Below, in pieces: positions 18,303 to 27,405 of a stretch of DNA of 64,000 nucleotides (the stretch's first letter is position 1; every line of letters begins with the position of its first letter). The notes beneath the pieces were generated by a model. That model saw nothing but the letters and a program-made list of their open reading frames with translations, made no database searches and was not told where the DNA came from. Made by a program: the position numbers and the translations under genes. Origin of the DNA: JBBIPZ01 sp037442505 [NCBI: Deltaproteobacteria bacterium] (GTDB lineage Bacteria; CALINM01); contig JBBIPZ010000012.1 of the NCBI GenBank assembly GCA_037442505.1, positions 1-64,000 on the forward strand, written 5' to 3'.

Positions 18303-18675
18303 GTTTTTGAGAAAGAAAAAGATAACTAAATACGCAAAGATAATTAAAGAGTTATGGGAAAAGAAGGCTGAAAAAGTTGTTGCGCTTGATATCACTAAGT
18401 TTTACACCTACGCTGATTATGTGTTAATTTGTACAGGTACTTCTACTAAACATACGCAAAGTATTGCAGATGCTATCTACGAAAAGGCGAAAGAACAAAA
18501 AAAACAGATATTAATTGAAGGATACGATGAAGGGACATGGATACTTTTGGACATGGGAGAGCTGGTAGTTCATATCTTTACGGAGGACAAACGTGATTTG
18601 TATAATCTGGAAGGGCTATGGTTTGATGCTCCCTATTACCAGATAATAGAAAAGGAAGCCATTGCTAATGGATGA
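18277..18675 (+). CDS. rsfS: Ribosomal silencing factor RsfS
   Basis: A protein of about 132 residues that binds L14 and blocks subunit joining under starvation. The conserved domain runs from ITKYAKIIKELWEKKAEKV to the end, with DITKFYTYADYVLICTGTS and EGTWILLDMGELVVHIF. The start is uncertain: TTG 18277 is preferred because AAAGGAGG lies 12 bases upstream inside nadD. An upstream in-frame ATG (18232) would add an unrelated tail. The nadD-rsfS pairing is widespread. Confidence 0.9.
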   Translation: MKQTIFTDKFLRKKKITKYAKIIKELWEKKAEKVVALDITKFYTYADYVLICTGTSTKHTQSIADAIYEKAKEQKKQILIEGYDEGTWILLDMGELVVHIFTEDKRDLYNLEGLWFDAPYYQIIEKEAIANG

Positions 18676-19522
18676 AAGCCACATTGAATCATTTATTGAT
18701 GAAGTTACTTTCAGAAAAATATTACATTATCTTTCCTCTGAAAAAGCAATAAATGTCAATGCTTTCAAAGAAAATTATTTAAAACGCAGAATTTATTTTA
18801 GAGCGATAGCTCTAAAGTTTCAGGATATTAATGCTTATTGGCATTACCTTATTTCTAATGATGCCGAAATTGAAAAGTTCAGAGACATTTTAACTGTTAA
18901 TGTAACGTCTTTTTTTAGAAATCCAGAAGTTTTTGATACGATTAAAAGAAGTTTACTCCCAGAACTTTTTGATTTAAAACTGAAAAATAAAGAAAAATTT
19001 ATTAAAATTTTAAGCATTGGATGTGCATCAGGCGAGGAGCCTTATTCAATAGCGATAATGCTAAAAGAGTATTTTCCCGAAGAAATCAAGGTTGTTAAGC
19101 CTTACATTCTTGGTATAGATTTTGATAATCAATCAATAAATCATGCGAGGTTTGGTGTATACGAAACGCAAAAAGTTGCCGGTTTATCAGAAACTTTAAA
19201 AAAAAAATATTTTGGTATGATTGATAATAGACATTATGAGATAAAATCTGAAGTGAAGAATATGGTTATTTTCAGGCAGGACGATATCTTTTTGAGGGAT
19301 TTGAAAAAGTCTTGGGATATTATTTTTTGTCGAAATGTTTTGATTTATATAAATCCTGAATCACAAATAGTGTTGTTGACGAAAATTATTTCTGCATGTA
19401 GGGAAGGTGGATATTTAGTTTTGGGAAAGTCTGAAGGATTGATTGGTAAGTTGAGAAGTTATTTTTACCCAAAGTACCCCAAAGAAAGAATATATGTAAA
19501 AAGGAGAGTTTATGAGAGTTAG
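18668..19522 (+). CDS. cheR: Chemotaxis protein methyltransferase CheR
   Basis: A 284-residue SAM-dependent enzyme that methylates glutamates of chemoreceptors. The N-terminal CheR domain (about 10-75) includes the helix [16 protein letters not shown]. The catalytic domain has [18 protein letters not shown] (about 117-134) and FCRNVLIYI. It starts inside the end of rsfS (ATG 18668) and overlaps the receptor gene downstream by 11 bases, showing that the chemotaxis genes are co-transcribed with the housekeeping run. Confidence 0.95.
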   Translation: MDESHIESFIDEVTFRKILHYLSSEKAINVNAFKENYLKRRIYFRAIALKFQDINAYWHYLISNDAEIEKFRDILTVNVTSFFRNPEVFDTIKRSLLPELFDLKLKNKEKFIKILSIGCASGEEPYSIAIMLKEYFPEEIKVVKPYILGIDFDNQSINHARFGVYETQKVAGLSETLKKKYFGMIDNRHYEIKSEVKNMVIFRQDDIFLRDLKKSWDIIFCRNVLIYINPESQIVLLTKIISACREGGYLVLGKSEGLIGKLRSYFYPKYPKERIYVKRRVYES

Positions 19523-20768
19523 CCTGAGCCAAAAATATCTTTTAGGTAACATCGTAATTATTTTGATTGTTGTCTTTATACCGCTTATTTTTCAGATATT
19601 TAATGTCAATATTGAGTATGGCAGGATTATCGCGGTAATCATAGCGGTACTGAGCGGTTTTGGTTTTGGGATCCTTTTTTCTAAAAGCTTCACATCCGAT
19701 ATAAAAAGACTTTCCAACTTAACGGTAAATATAAGTCAGGGTGATTTGACAGAGATGCCTTCTGCGGAAAGGAAAAAGTTCGATGATGAGGTTGATGACT
19801 TAAAATTTTCTATAGCCCAGATGACAAATTCTATAAGAACACTGCTTGAACATTTGCAAAACACTTCAGAAAAGGTGTCAACTTTGGCACAGTCGCTCTC
19901 TATCACCGCACAGGAGATCAGTAATTCTGCAACTGAAATTGCTACAACGATCGAAAACGTATCGCTTGGGGCAGAAAATCAAAAAGAGATGGTTGATAAG
20001 ACATCCAAACTAATCAAAGAAATGGTTGTGTATATGAATCAGATATCGTCAGGGGCGAAAGATAGTTATGATTTTTCACTTAAGTCTGTCAAGGCAGCTG
20101 AAGATAGTATGCAGTTGATTCTTTCGGGATTGGAAAAATTAAAGAGCGTATTTAGTAAAATGGAAAATAATGCAAATCTTGTTATAAATTTTAGCGAAAA
20201 GACAGGGCAAATTGGCAAGATTGTTGAAGTTATCACAAACATTGCTCAGCAAACAAATTTGCTTGCGCTTAATGCAACGATAGAAGCGGCAAGGGCTGGT
20301 GAATATGGTAGAAGTTTTGCGGTAGTAGCTGAAGAGGTTAGAAAGCTTGCAGAGACGACAGGACGTTCAGCAGAACAGATAAAAGAGTTGATTGAAAATG
20401 TTGAAAAAGAAAGTAAAACTGTTGTTCAAAACATACATCAGGGCAAAAGTGAACTGATTGAAGGAGAAAAGTTCTTGGAGATGACAAACAAATCACTCAG
20501 TAATATTGTTAATATGATTAAAGATGTTGCTGGAAAGGTTGGTAAAATAACACTGCTAACAGAAAAAGTAGATATGGGAACAACAGAAATGGTTAAGGCT
20601 GTGGACGATATATTTAAGGTAACCAATGATAATGCCGCTGCTACGGAAGAAGTTTCTGCTGCTACTGAAGAACAGACAGCAGCGATGGAAGAAATGGCGC
20701 AATCTGCGAAGGAACTCTCCGTACTTTCTGAAGAACTTAGAAACATCATTTCTGAATACAAGGTTTAG
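19512..20768 (+). CDS. Methyl-accepting chemotaxis protein without a periplasmic sensor domain
   Basis: A 418-residue receptor with two closely spaced membrane helices (about 10-30 and 36-55) joined by only a few residues, so it has no extracytoplasmic ligand domain. A HAMP-like linker (about 55-110) follows, then a long coiled coil. The signalling tip [44 protein letters not shown] is conserved (about 238-285; described, not listed in full). It probably senses a membrane or cytoplasmic state such as redox or energy. It lies between cheR and cheW with overlaps. Confidence 0.92.
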   Translation: MRVSLSQKYLLGNIVIILIVVFIPLIFQIFNVNIEYGRIIAVIIAVLSGFGFGILFSKSFTSDIKRLSNLTVNISQGDLTEMPSAERKKFDDEVDDLKFSIAQMTNSIRTLLEHLQNTSEKVSTLAQSLSITAQEISNSATEIATTIENVSLGAENQKEMVDKTSKLIKEMVVYMNQISSGAKDSYDFSLKSVKAAEDSMQLILSGLEKLKSVFSKMENNANLVINFSEKTGQIGKIVEVITNIAQQTNLLALNATIEAARAGEYGRSFAVVAEEVRKLAETTGRSAEQIKELIENVEKESKTVVQNIHQGKSELIEGEKFLEMTNKSLSNIVNMIKDVAGKVGKITLLTEKVDMGTTEMVKAVDDIFKVTNDNAAATEEVSAATEEQTAAMEEMAQSAKELSVLSEELRNIISEYKV

Positions 20769-20772
20769 ATTG

Positions 20773-21222
20773 ATGAAGTGTTTGGTGTTTGAATTAGACA
20801 ATTTAAAGTTTGGTATTCCTATAAACAATATAGAACGTATTGTAGAAGCCAGCGGGAAAGTATTTTCCCTTCCAATGTTGCCAAAATTTATTTTTGGCAT
20901 AACAAATTATCAAGGAAGAATTTTAACTGTGATAGATTTAGGTTTGTTTTTAAACTCAAAAGTTGTTTCTGAACTTAACTTAATTGTGATTTCTAATAAC
21001 CTTAAACATTTAGGCTATAGTATATCTAAGCTACATGGATTTGTAGATGTTGCAGAAAGTGATCTGGAAGATATTGAAAAGTTTAATCTTGAAGAAAAAA
21101 CAAAGGAATACCTAAGATGTATAGCTAAAACATGTGATAACAGTTTTATTTCTATTATTGATTTTGACAAGTTAGAAGGTTTTTTTCAAAATCCAAAAAA
21201 CTGGAGCTATTATGAAGTATAA
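20773..21222 (+). CDS. cheW: CheW-like adaptor protein
   Basis: A 149-residue CheW-fold protein starting MKCLVFELDNLKFGIPINNI. The RGxILxVIDLG-type core appears as YQGRILTVIDLGLFL (about 51-65). It would couple receptors to CheA. The C-terminal half is diverged from classical CheW (ISKLHGFVDVAESDLEDIE), so it may be a specialised adaptor. The start is ATG 20773, four bases after the receptor stop. A longer frame upstream overlaps the receptor gene and is rejected. Confidence 0.85.
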   Translation: MKCLVFELDNLKFGIPINNIERIVEASGKVFSLPMLPKFIFGITNYQGRILTVIDLGLFLNSKVVSELNLIVISNNLKHLGYSISKLHGFVDVAESDLEDIEKFNLEEKTKEYLRCIAKTCDNSFISIIDFDKLEGFFQNPKNWSYYEV

Positions 21223-21583
21223 GGTATTAGTATGTGATGATGCAGAGTTTATGAGGACTCTTATCAAGGATGTCCTGTTAAAAGGTGGGTACGAGATAGC
21301 TGGTGAGGCTGAAAATGGTCTTGAAGCTGTTGAAAAGTATAAGGCACTGAAGCCCGATTTAGTAACGATGGATATCGTTATGCCTATTAAAAGTGGTATT
21401 GATGCACTTAAAGAGATCGTTGCGTATGATCCTAAAGCCAAAGTCGTTATGTGTAGCGCTTTGGGACAAGAAATTCTTGTTATGGATGCTATTGAGGCTG
21501 GTGCAAAAGACTTTATCGTCAAGCCTTTTACAGAGGAAAATGTGTTAGAAGTCATCGGAAAGGTTATCGAAAGTGAGCTTTGA
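21212..21583 (+). CDS. cheY: Chemotaxis response regulator CheY
   Basis: A 123-residue single receiver domain. The acidic pair is in VCDDAEFMR, the phospho-Asp in TMDIVMP (about residue 54), the switch Ser in MCSALG and the Lys in VKPF, all intact. It would carry the signal from CheA to the motor or another effector. The start overlaps the cheW stop and the end overlaps cheA by 11 bases. Confidence 0.95.
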   Translation: MKYKVLVCDDAEFMRTLIKDVLLKGGYEIAGEAENGLEAVEKYKALKPDLVTMDIVMPIKSGIDALKEIVAYDPKAKVVMCSALGQEILVMDAIEAGAKDFIVKPFTEENVLEVIGKVIESEL

Positions 21584-23453
21584 TGTAGAAAAATATAAAA
21601 GACTTTTTTTGACTGAGTCGAAGGAACATCTCGAAAATATAACTAAAATCCTCGATAAATCTCAGCTTAGTTTATCAGAAGAGGAAGTTAACACGCTTTT
21701 TAGAGAGGCTCACTCCCTCAAGGGTATGGCTGCGGCAATGGGTTATCAGCATATATCAGACCTTGCACATAGTATGGAAAACATTATGCAGGAGGTTAGG
21801 ATTGGCAGGCAGCCTTTTGATGAAAGAATTAAGGATTTACTAATCTCTTATAACGACAATTTATGGAAGATGATAGAGGAGATAGAAGCTGGCAAGCCAG
21901 ACAAAAGCTTAAAAACTGTTAGTGATGAAATAAAAGGCTCATCACAAATTATAACAGACAATTTCAAGGTAGGTGAACCTATAGTTCTGGAAATTAGTTT
22001 TGCTGAGAATGCACCCTCTGTTTTAGCAAGGGCGTTTTTAGTTTATAAAAATATAGAAACTTTTGGAACGATAAGAAATAGTTTGCCATCAATAGATGAA
22101 ATTAAAAAAGGTAGTATGCCGGACAATTTCTTGAAAATAGAGTTGATACCCTCAAAAACTATTGAGCCTTTGATGACTTATCTGTCTAAAATAAGAGAGA
22201 TAACAAGTATAAACTGTGTAACTGCAGACAGTGCTAAATCAAAACAGGACAAGGAATATAAGGAAGAGCAAAAAGAACAGAAGACAGATGATAAGCTCGT
22301 ATTACCCCAGAGTGTGAAGGTTGACATAGCCTTTTTGGATAACTTTGTCAATATAACTGGAGAGTTGTTAACTATAAAATCAAGAATACGTGAAACGACC
22401 CAGCATATACAGGATATAGAGATATCAAATGCACTTAATCAGATGGAGATACTTCTTAAAGATATGCAGGAAAAGGTGATGCGGTTGAGGTTGATGCCTT
22501 TAGAGATGATTTTTTCGAGAATACCAAGATGGGCGAGAGACATTTCTAAAAAATTAGGCAAAAAGGTTGAAGTAGATATTTCTGGTGAAGCAATTGAGCT
22601 GGATAGGGCAGTTGTAGAGGCGCTTTTTGATCCCGTTCTTCATATAATAAGAAACTCAGTTGATCACGGCATCGAATCACCAGAAGAACGGCAGTCGTTT
22701 GGAAAAACACCAGTTGGTAAAATTGTTGTAAATGCAGAAAAAGAAAGGGAAAATATAGTCGTTACAATTTCTGATGATGGTAGAGGTATTAACGCTGATA
22801 AAGTGTTTGAAAAGGCTAAAACAAGCGGAAAATTTAGCGAAGAGTTTTTACAAAGCCTTAAGACTAAAAAAGACAGGCTTTATTTAGTAGCATATCCTGG
22901 TATCACGACTAAAGAGGAAGTTACTGATGTTTCTGGGCGGGGAGTAGGGCTTGATGTTGTAAAATCTACGATAGAAAGCTTTGGTGGTAGTTTTAGTATT
23001 GATTCTGAGGAAGGGAAGGGTACCAGCATAAAATTGGTATTGCCATCTTCTATCTCGATTGTTAATGTGTTGTTGTTTTCTTTAGATAAATATCTTTTTG
23101 GTACTCCAGTAGATAAGATAGTTAGAATTTTAGATGTGAAAAGGGACGAGATTGAGCAAATTGGAGAAAATAGCCACGTCTTGTTTTTCAATAATGAACA
23201 TATCCCGTTATATTTTTTACACGATAGTTTGAAGGTGCCAAAGAATGATAAAAAGATTGAGCTTTCTGTGATTTTGCTGCCTGTTAAAGGCGTTGTTACT
23301 GCTGTTGTTGTTGATGAGTTTAGAGGACACAAAGAAGTTTATTTAAGACCTCTCAATCCACCACTTTCTTATGTGCCAGGTTTTTATTCTTCTACAATTT
23401 TAGGGGATGGAAGTCCAGCCATTATCTTAGATATACAGGGAGTGAAATTCTAA
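21573..23453 (+). CDS. cheA: Chemotaxis histidine kinase CheA
   Basis: A 626-residue kinase. The HPt domain carries phospho-His47 in REAHSLKGMA. A divergent P2-like unit (about 130-225) and a charged linker rich in K, E and Q follow. The dimerisation helices lie at about 240-320. The ATPase has HIIRNSVDHGIESPEERQ (N box), DDGRGI and GRGVGLDVVKS. The last part, about 485-620, is the CheW-like regulatory domain. It starts with GTG inside the cheY end. All catalytic elements are present. Confidence 0.95.
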   Translation: MSFDVEKYKRLFLTESKEHLENITKILDKSQLSLSEEEVNTLFREAHSLKGMAAAMGYQHISDLAHSMENIMQEVRIGRQPFDERIKDLLISYNDNLWKMIEEIEAGKPDKSLKTVSDEIKGSSQIITDNFKVGEPIVLEISFAENAPSVLARAFLVYKNIETFGTIRNSLPSIDEIKKGSMPDNFLKIELIPSKTIEPLMTYLSKIREITSINCVTADSAKSKQDKEYKEEQKEQKTDDKLVLPQSVKVDIAFLDNFVNITGELLTIKSRIRETTQHIQDIEISNALNQMEILLKDMQEKVMRLRLMPLEMIFSRIPRWARDISKKLGKKVEVDISGEAIELDRAVVEALFDPVLHIIRNSVDHGIESPEERQSFGKTPVGKIVVNAEKERENIVVTISDDGRGINADKVFEKAKTSGKFSEEFLQSLKTKKDRLYLVAYPGITTKEEVTDVSGRGVGLDVVKSTIESFGGSFSIDSEEGKGTSIKLVLPSSISIVNVLLFSLDKYLFGTPVDKIVRILDVKRDEIEQIGENSHVLFFNNEHIPLYFLHDSLKVPKNDKKIELSVILLPVKGVVTAVVVDEFRGHKEVYLRPLNPPLSYVPGFYSSTILGDGSPAIILDIQGVKF

Positions 23454-23456
23454 ATA

Positions 23457-24044
23457 ATGAGTGAAATTACCAATAAACTTGATATGTTAAAAGAGTTTTT
23501 CAATGTTGGGGTAGGCGGCGCTGCAACAGCGTTAAATAAGCTCGTCAAAACTAAACTGATGATTACTGTTCCAGAAGTATATCTTGTCTCTCCAGACGAG
23601 GTGATAGAAATATTAGGACCTGCAGAAAGGCAGGTATTATCAATATACATAAAGGTGTCTAACAATTTTCCCGCCGGTATCTTGCTGATGTTTGATGACG
23701 AATCTGCAAAAAAGCTTGTTAAATTGTCAATGGCAGGGATTGATATACAAAAGATAGATGAACTGATGTTCATATCTGTTTTAAAAGAGATAGCAAACAT
23801 TATGTCATCTTATTTTTTAAACAACTTTTCACAGTTTGTAAAAATGCCACTGTCACCGGGACTCCCACATTTTGCTTTAGATATGGCTGGAGCAATTATT
23901 CAGTCAATCATTTCTGAACATGAACAAACGGCTGAGGATATTCTTATTGTAAAAACAGAAATATTTAACGAAGCAGAAAAGATTCTCATGGATTTTGTTT
24001 TAGTTCCAGAAGAAATATCTTTAAAACTTTTGTTCGAAAAATAA
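23457..24044 (+). CDS. cheC: CheY-P phosphatase CheC
   Basis: A 195-residue CYX-family phosphatase. Both active motifs (D/S-x3-E-x2-N-x22-P) are intact: DMLKEFFN (about 8-15) with Pro 23 residues after the Asn, and SVLKEIAN (about 107-114) with the correctly spaced Pro in SPGLP. It therefore belongs to the two-site CheC class rather than the one-site CheX/FliY classes. It follows cheA by three bases and precedes cheD, its usual regulator partner. Confidence 0.95.
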   Translation: MSEITNKLDMLKEFFNVGVGGAATALNKLVKTKLMITVPEVYLVSPDEVIEILGPAERQVLSIYIKVSNNFPAGILLMFDDESAKKLVKLSMAGIDIQKIDELMFISVLKEIANIMSSYFLNNFSQFVKMPLSPGLPHFALDMAGAIIQSIISEHEQTAEDILIVKTEIFNEAEKILMDFVLVPEEISLKLLFEK

Positions 24045-24049
24045 TTCTG

Positions 24050-24511
24050 ATGTCAGATACTACTTATGTTGCAATAGGTAACTGTGTGTGGGAAAAATCC
24101 CCATCAACTTTGTATTGTAAAGGGCTTGGCTCATGTTTAGCAATTTCCTTTTTTGACATAGAGAGAAAAGAAGGTTGCCTGCTGCATGTCCTTTTGCCGC
24201 ATTGCGAGCAGAGTTCAAAACCATTCTATTATGTAAACTTAGCGATTATAGAGATTGTAAAGAAGTTTAACAACAGAATTAAAGAAGGAAAAATAGTAAC
24301 AAAACTTTGCGGCGGTGCAACTATTTTCCCTTTAACAGGCAAATCTGTGGGCGAAAAGAATATAGAGTCTGCTAAATATTGGTTATCGTTTTACAATATA
24401 CCAATAGTAGCTGAAGATTTAGGTGGTAATGAAGGGAGAAATGTTGTGTTTGAGTTGAGATCCGGTAATATGTTAATATCTACAGTAAAAAGAGGAAGCT
24501 TTATTATATGA
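24050..24511 (+). CDS. cheD: Chemoreceptor glutamine deamidase CheD
   Basis: A 153-residue enzyme that converts receptor glutamines to glutamates. The catalytic Cys29 is in GLGSCLAI, with His46 in GCLLHVLLPH. The GxTxVxRGSF-type end is seen as STVKRGSFII. It follows cheC by five bases; CheC and CheD form a complex in species with this pair. Its end overlaps larB by four bases, so larB continues the same transcript. Confidence 0.95.
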   Translation: MSDTTYVAIGNCVWEKSPSTLYCKGLGSCLAISFFDIERKEGCLLHVLLPHCEQSSKPFYYVNLAIIEIVKKFNNRIKEGKIVTKLCGGATIFPLTGKSVGEKNIESAKYWLSFYNIPIVAEDLGGNEGRNVVFELRSGNMLISTVKRGSFII

Positions 24512-25257
24512 ACAGTGACTTTTTAAAAAGATTACTAAAAGATGTTGCTGAAAAAAAGATTGATATGGAAGAAGCTTACGAAAAGATTAAGGATTTGCCG
24601 TATTTTGCAGTAGAAAATGTTAAGTTTGATATGCATCGTAATGTGAGACGAACTTTACCAGAAGTTGTTTATGGGGAAGGCAAACTTTTTAAAGACATCA
24701 AAGCTATACTAACAGTCTTTAATGAGAAAGATGAAAATGTGATAGTTACAAGGCTTAAAAGCAGTTATGCAATAAAGCTAAAAAAATTTTTTAACAATAG
24801 TGTTTATGATGAAGGAAGTAAGGTTTTTTTTCTACAAAATAAAGAGATAAAAGTTACTGGCAAAGGCAGAATTCTTGTTCTTGCTGCGGGCGCGTCAGAT
24901 TATCCTGTTGCAAAGGAGGCAGAGCTTTGCTGTCGTTACTTAGGAAACGAGGTAGAATTAATCACTGATATTGGAATTGCCGGATTTCACCGTATAGTCG
25001 ATTTCAAGTCAAAAATTAAAGAAGCAAGGGTGTTGATAGTTATTGCTGGAATGGAGGGCGCATTGCCTTCTTTTGTGGCAGCAATGGTTGACAAACCAGT
25101 GGTTGCAGTTCCTACAAGTGTTGGTTATGGCGCAAATCTTGGAGGATTTACTGCCCTTTTTAGCATTCTGTGTAACTGTAGTGGTGGTGTGGCAACTGTT
25201 AATATTGATAATGGTTTTGGTGCAGCATACTTTGCATCTTTAATAAACAGGATATAG
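24508..25257 (+). CDS. larB: Nickel-pincer cofactor biosynthesis protein LarB
   Basis: A 249-residue AIR-carboxylase-like enzyme that carboxylates the pyridinium ring of nicotinate adenine dinucleotide, the first step to the Ni-pincer nucleotide of lactate racemase. The signature block AAGASDYPVAKEAELCC (about 126-142), ITDIGIAGFHR, PTSVGYGANLGGFTAL and the end SGGVATVNIDNGFGAA are typical. One gene separates it from larC. No larE or larA is visible here. Confidence 0.92.
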   Translation: MNSDFLKRLLKDVAEKKIDMEEAYEKIKDLPYFAVENVKFDMHRNVRRTLPEVVYGEGKLFKDIKAILTVFNEKDENVIVTRLKSSYAIKLKKFFNNSVYDEGSKVFFLQNKEIKVTGKGRILVLAAGASDYPVAKEAELCCRYLGNEVELITDIGIAGFHRIVDFKSKIKEARVLIVIAGMEGALPSFVAAMVDKPVVAVPTSVGYGANLGGFTALFSILCNCSGGVATVNIDNGFGAAYFASLINRI

Positions 25258-25261
25258 CGTT

Positions 25262-25945
25262 GTGATACCTTTAAAAGATAACATACCAAGCAAGACTATA
25301 CCCATTGTAAACTATTTGATTATCCTCATTAATGCTATCATTTTTGTGTTGGAAATAAAAAAGGGCAGTAATGTTATGCAGTTAATAGAGGCTTATGCAT
25401 TTTATCCCAACGAACTAACATTTTTAGTTCAGGGTAAAATTGCTTCCCTGACTCCTATAAAAAAGATGTTTACCTCGATGTTTTTGCATGGTGGTTTTGG
25501 CCATTTTTTTGGTAATATGCTGTTTCTTTTTATATTCGGAGATAACGTAGAAGATAGATTTGGCCATATCAAGTATTTGTTTTTTTATATTTTTTGTGGA
25601 TTGGCTGCAATAATTTTACACTATATTTTTAATGCTTACTCTGCCATCCCAACGCTTGGTGCAAGTGGGGCGATTGCGGGTGTGATGGGTGCATACTTTA
25701 TATTTTATCCTTATGCAAGGGTGTTAACTCTGATACCAATCTTTATTTTTATTCAGTTTATTGAAATACCGGCATTTTTCTTTCTTATTTTTTGGTTTAT
25801 TATGCAGTTTTATCTTGGCACGGTATCGCAACTCTTGGGTAGTTCTAACGTAGCATGGTGGGCTCATGTTGGTGGATTTGCCACAGGACTTCTGGTTGCT
25901 ATATTCTGGTCTTTGTATAAAAAAGTAAGGAGGACATTTTTTTAA
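25262..25945 (+). CDS. Rhomboid-family intramembrane serine protease
   Basis: A 227-residue protein with about six membrane helices. The catalytic Ser135 lies in GASGAIAG and His202 in AHVGGFATG, with MFLHGGFGHFFGNM near residues 73-86, so all rhomboid signatures are intact. GTG start. It is sandwiched between larB and larC with gaps of four and zero bases, an unexpected position for a protease. Its substrate is unknown. Confidence 0.92.
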   Translation: MIPLKDNIPSKTIPIVNYLIILINAIIFVLEIKKGSNVMQLIEAYAFYPNELTFLVQGKIASLTPIKKMFTSMFLHGGFGHFFGNMLFLFIFGDNVEDRFGHIKYLFFYIFCGLAAIILHYIFNAYSAIPTLGASGAIAGVMGAYFIFYPYARVLTLIPIFIFIQFIEIPAFFFLIFWFIMQFYLGTVSQLLGSSNVAWWAHVGGFATGLLVAIFWSLYKKVRRTFF

Positions 25946-27106
25946 ATGAATATAGCGTATTTTGAACCAGTGTTCGGAGCAAGTGGAGACATGATTCTTT
26001 CTGCTTTTATTGATGCTGGCATGCCAATTTCGATATTGAAGCAAGCCTTGATAAATATTATCCCAAACAAGTTTGATTTAAAAGATATTAAAGTTAACGA
26101 AAAAGGAATAACAGGAACACGTTTAGAGATATCCATTGAAGAAAAAATTAATTTTAGAGGATTATCTGACATTAAGAAACTTTTGTTTGAATCTAATTTA
26201 AAGAAAGATATTGCAAAAAGTGCTTTTTCAACATTTAGCACGTTAGCAGAGGTTGAAGCCAGAATTCACGGTATCAATATTGAAGATGTTCATTTTCATG
26301 AGTTAGGGGCAGTGGATACAATCATTGATATTGTTGGATTTTTTATAGCTTTGGACTTTTTTAAAATAGATAAGGTCTTTGTATGTGAGATACCATTGGG
26401 AAAGGGAGTTGTTAATACAAGCCATGGTGCGATACCAGTTCCTGCATTTGCAACCTTAGAGTTGCTAAAACATTTTCCTGTTTATGGTGTCGATATTAGT
26501 TTTGAAAATGTAACACCAACTGCAGCTGCAATCTTTAATACGAACGCCAAGTTTTCACTTTTTCCAAAAATGAAGCTTACTCATATAGGATATGGGGTTG
26601 GAAACAAAAGTTTTCCCAATAAAAGAAACCTTATAAGACTGAGCATTGGAGAAAATGAAGATTATCCGACGCATGATAGTGTGTTAGTTATCGAATTTTC
26701 TGTAGATGATATGTCACCAGAGTTGTTAGGATGTTTGATAGACAAAATTTTAAATGCTGGAGCGAAAGACTGTTTTTTTACATCCTTAATTGGTAAAAAG
26801 GGCAGACCTGCTATCCTGGTAACAGTCCTTTCGTCGCTTGATGTAAAAGATAAAATATGTGATATAATTTTTTCAGAAACAACAACAATAGGAATAAGGT
26901 TCAGGTGGGAGGATCGGATTATTCTAAAAAGGGAAGAAGAAGTTGTGAAAACATCTTTAGGAAATATAAGGGTTAAAAAGGCTTATTTCAAAGGCTTTAC
27001 CAATATTAAACCCGAGTTTGATGATATGAATAAAATAGCTATCGAAAAAGGCATTCCGTTAAAACAGGTTTATTCGATAATTTTGAGTGAGATAAAACAA
27101 ATATGA
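25946..27106 (+). CDS. larC: Nickel insertion protein LarC
   Basis: A 386-residue single-frame LarC, which uses CTP and inserts nickel into the pincer cofactor. N-terminal YFEPVFGASGDMILSAF (residues 5-21), VHFHELGAVDTIIDIVG (about 113-129) and GVVNTSHGAIPVPAFATLELL are diagnostic. In some lactobacilli LarC needs a programmed frameshift; here it is continuous. It overlaps the NfeD-like gene by four bases. Confidence 0.93.
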   Translation: MNIAYFEPVFGASGDMILSAFIDAGMPISILKQALINIIPNKFDLKDIKVNEKGITGTRLEISIEEKINFRGLSDIKKLLFESNLKKDIAKSAFSTFSTLAEVEARIHGINIEDVHFHELGAVDTIIDIVGFFIALDFFKIDKVFVCEIPLGKGVVNTSHGAIPVPAFATLELLKHFPVYGVDISFENVTPTAAAIFNTNAKFSLFPKMKLTHIGYGVGNKSFPNKRNLIRLSIGENEDYPTHDSVLVIEFSVDDMSPELLGCLIDKILNAGAKDCFFTSLIGKKGRPAILVTVLSSLDVKDKICDIIFSETTTIGIRFRWEDRIILKREEEVVKTSLGNIRVKKAYFKGFTNIKPEFDDMNKIAIEKGIPLKQVYSIILSEIKQI

Positions 27107-27405
27107 GCATGTTTGCTATTATAGTAATTTTTGTTTTATTGCTACTTCTGGTGATCTTTCTTACTAAAGGGTTAGTCGTGCAAAAGATGCCAAAGGTTGG
27201 TGGAGATGCTGGAATTATAGACGCCAAAGGACAGTGTGTTAAGAAATATTCTGAAAAGGAAGGGAAAATTTTTGTAAATGGTGAGTTTTGGGAAGCTCGT
27301 TTTACAGAGCCAGTTGAAGAAGGTGATAAAATTGTGGTATTGAATGTGGTTGACACTAAAGCCATTGTGAGAAGGATGAAAGAGAGTGAAGAGAACATTT
27401 ATTAG
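27103..27405 (+). CDS. Small NfeD-like membrane protein
   Basis: A 100-residue protein with one N-terminal membrane helix (about 4-24) and an OB-fold-like NfeD C-terminal domain (GQCVKKYSEKEGKIFVNGEFWEA, about 44-66). The terminal VVLNVVDTKAIVRR is the usual NfeD end. Such proteins often partner with flotillins or SPFH proteases. No such gene is adjacent, but a rhomboid protease lies two genes upstream. Confidence 0.8.
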   Translation: MSMFAIIVIFVLLLLLVIFLTKGLVVQKMPKVGGDAGIIDAKGQCVKKYSEKEGKIFVNGEFWEARFTEPVEEGDKIVVLNVVDTKAIVRRMKESEENIY

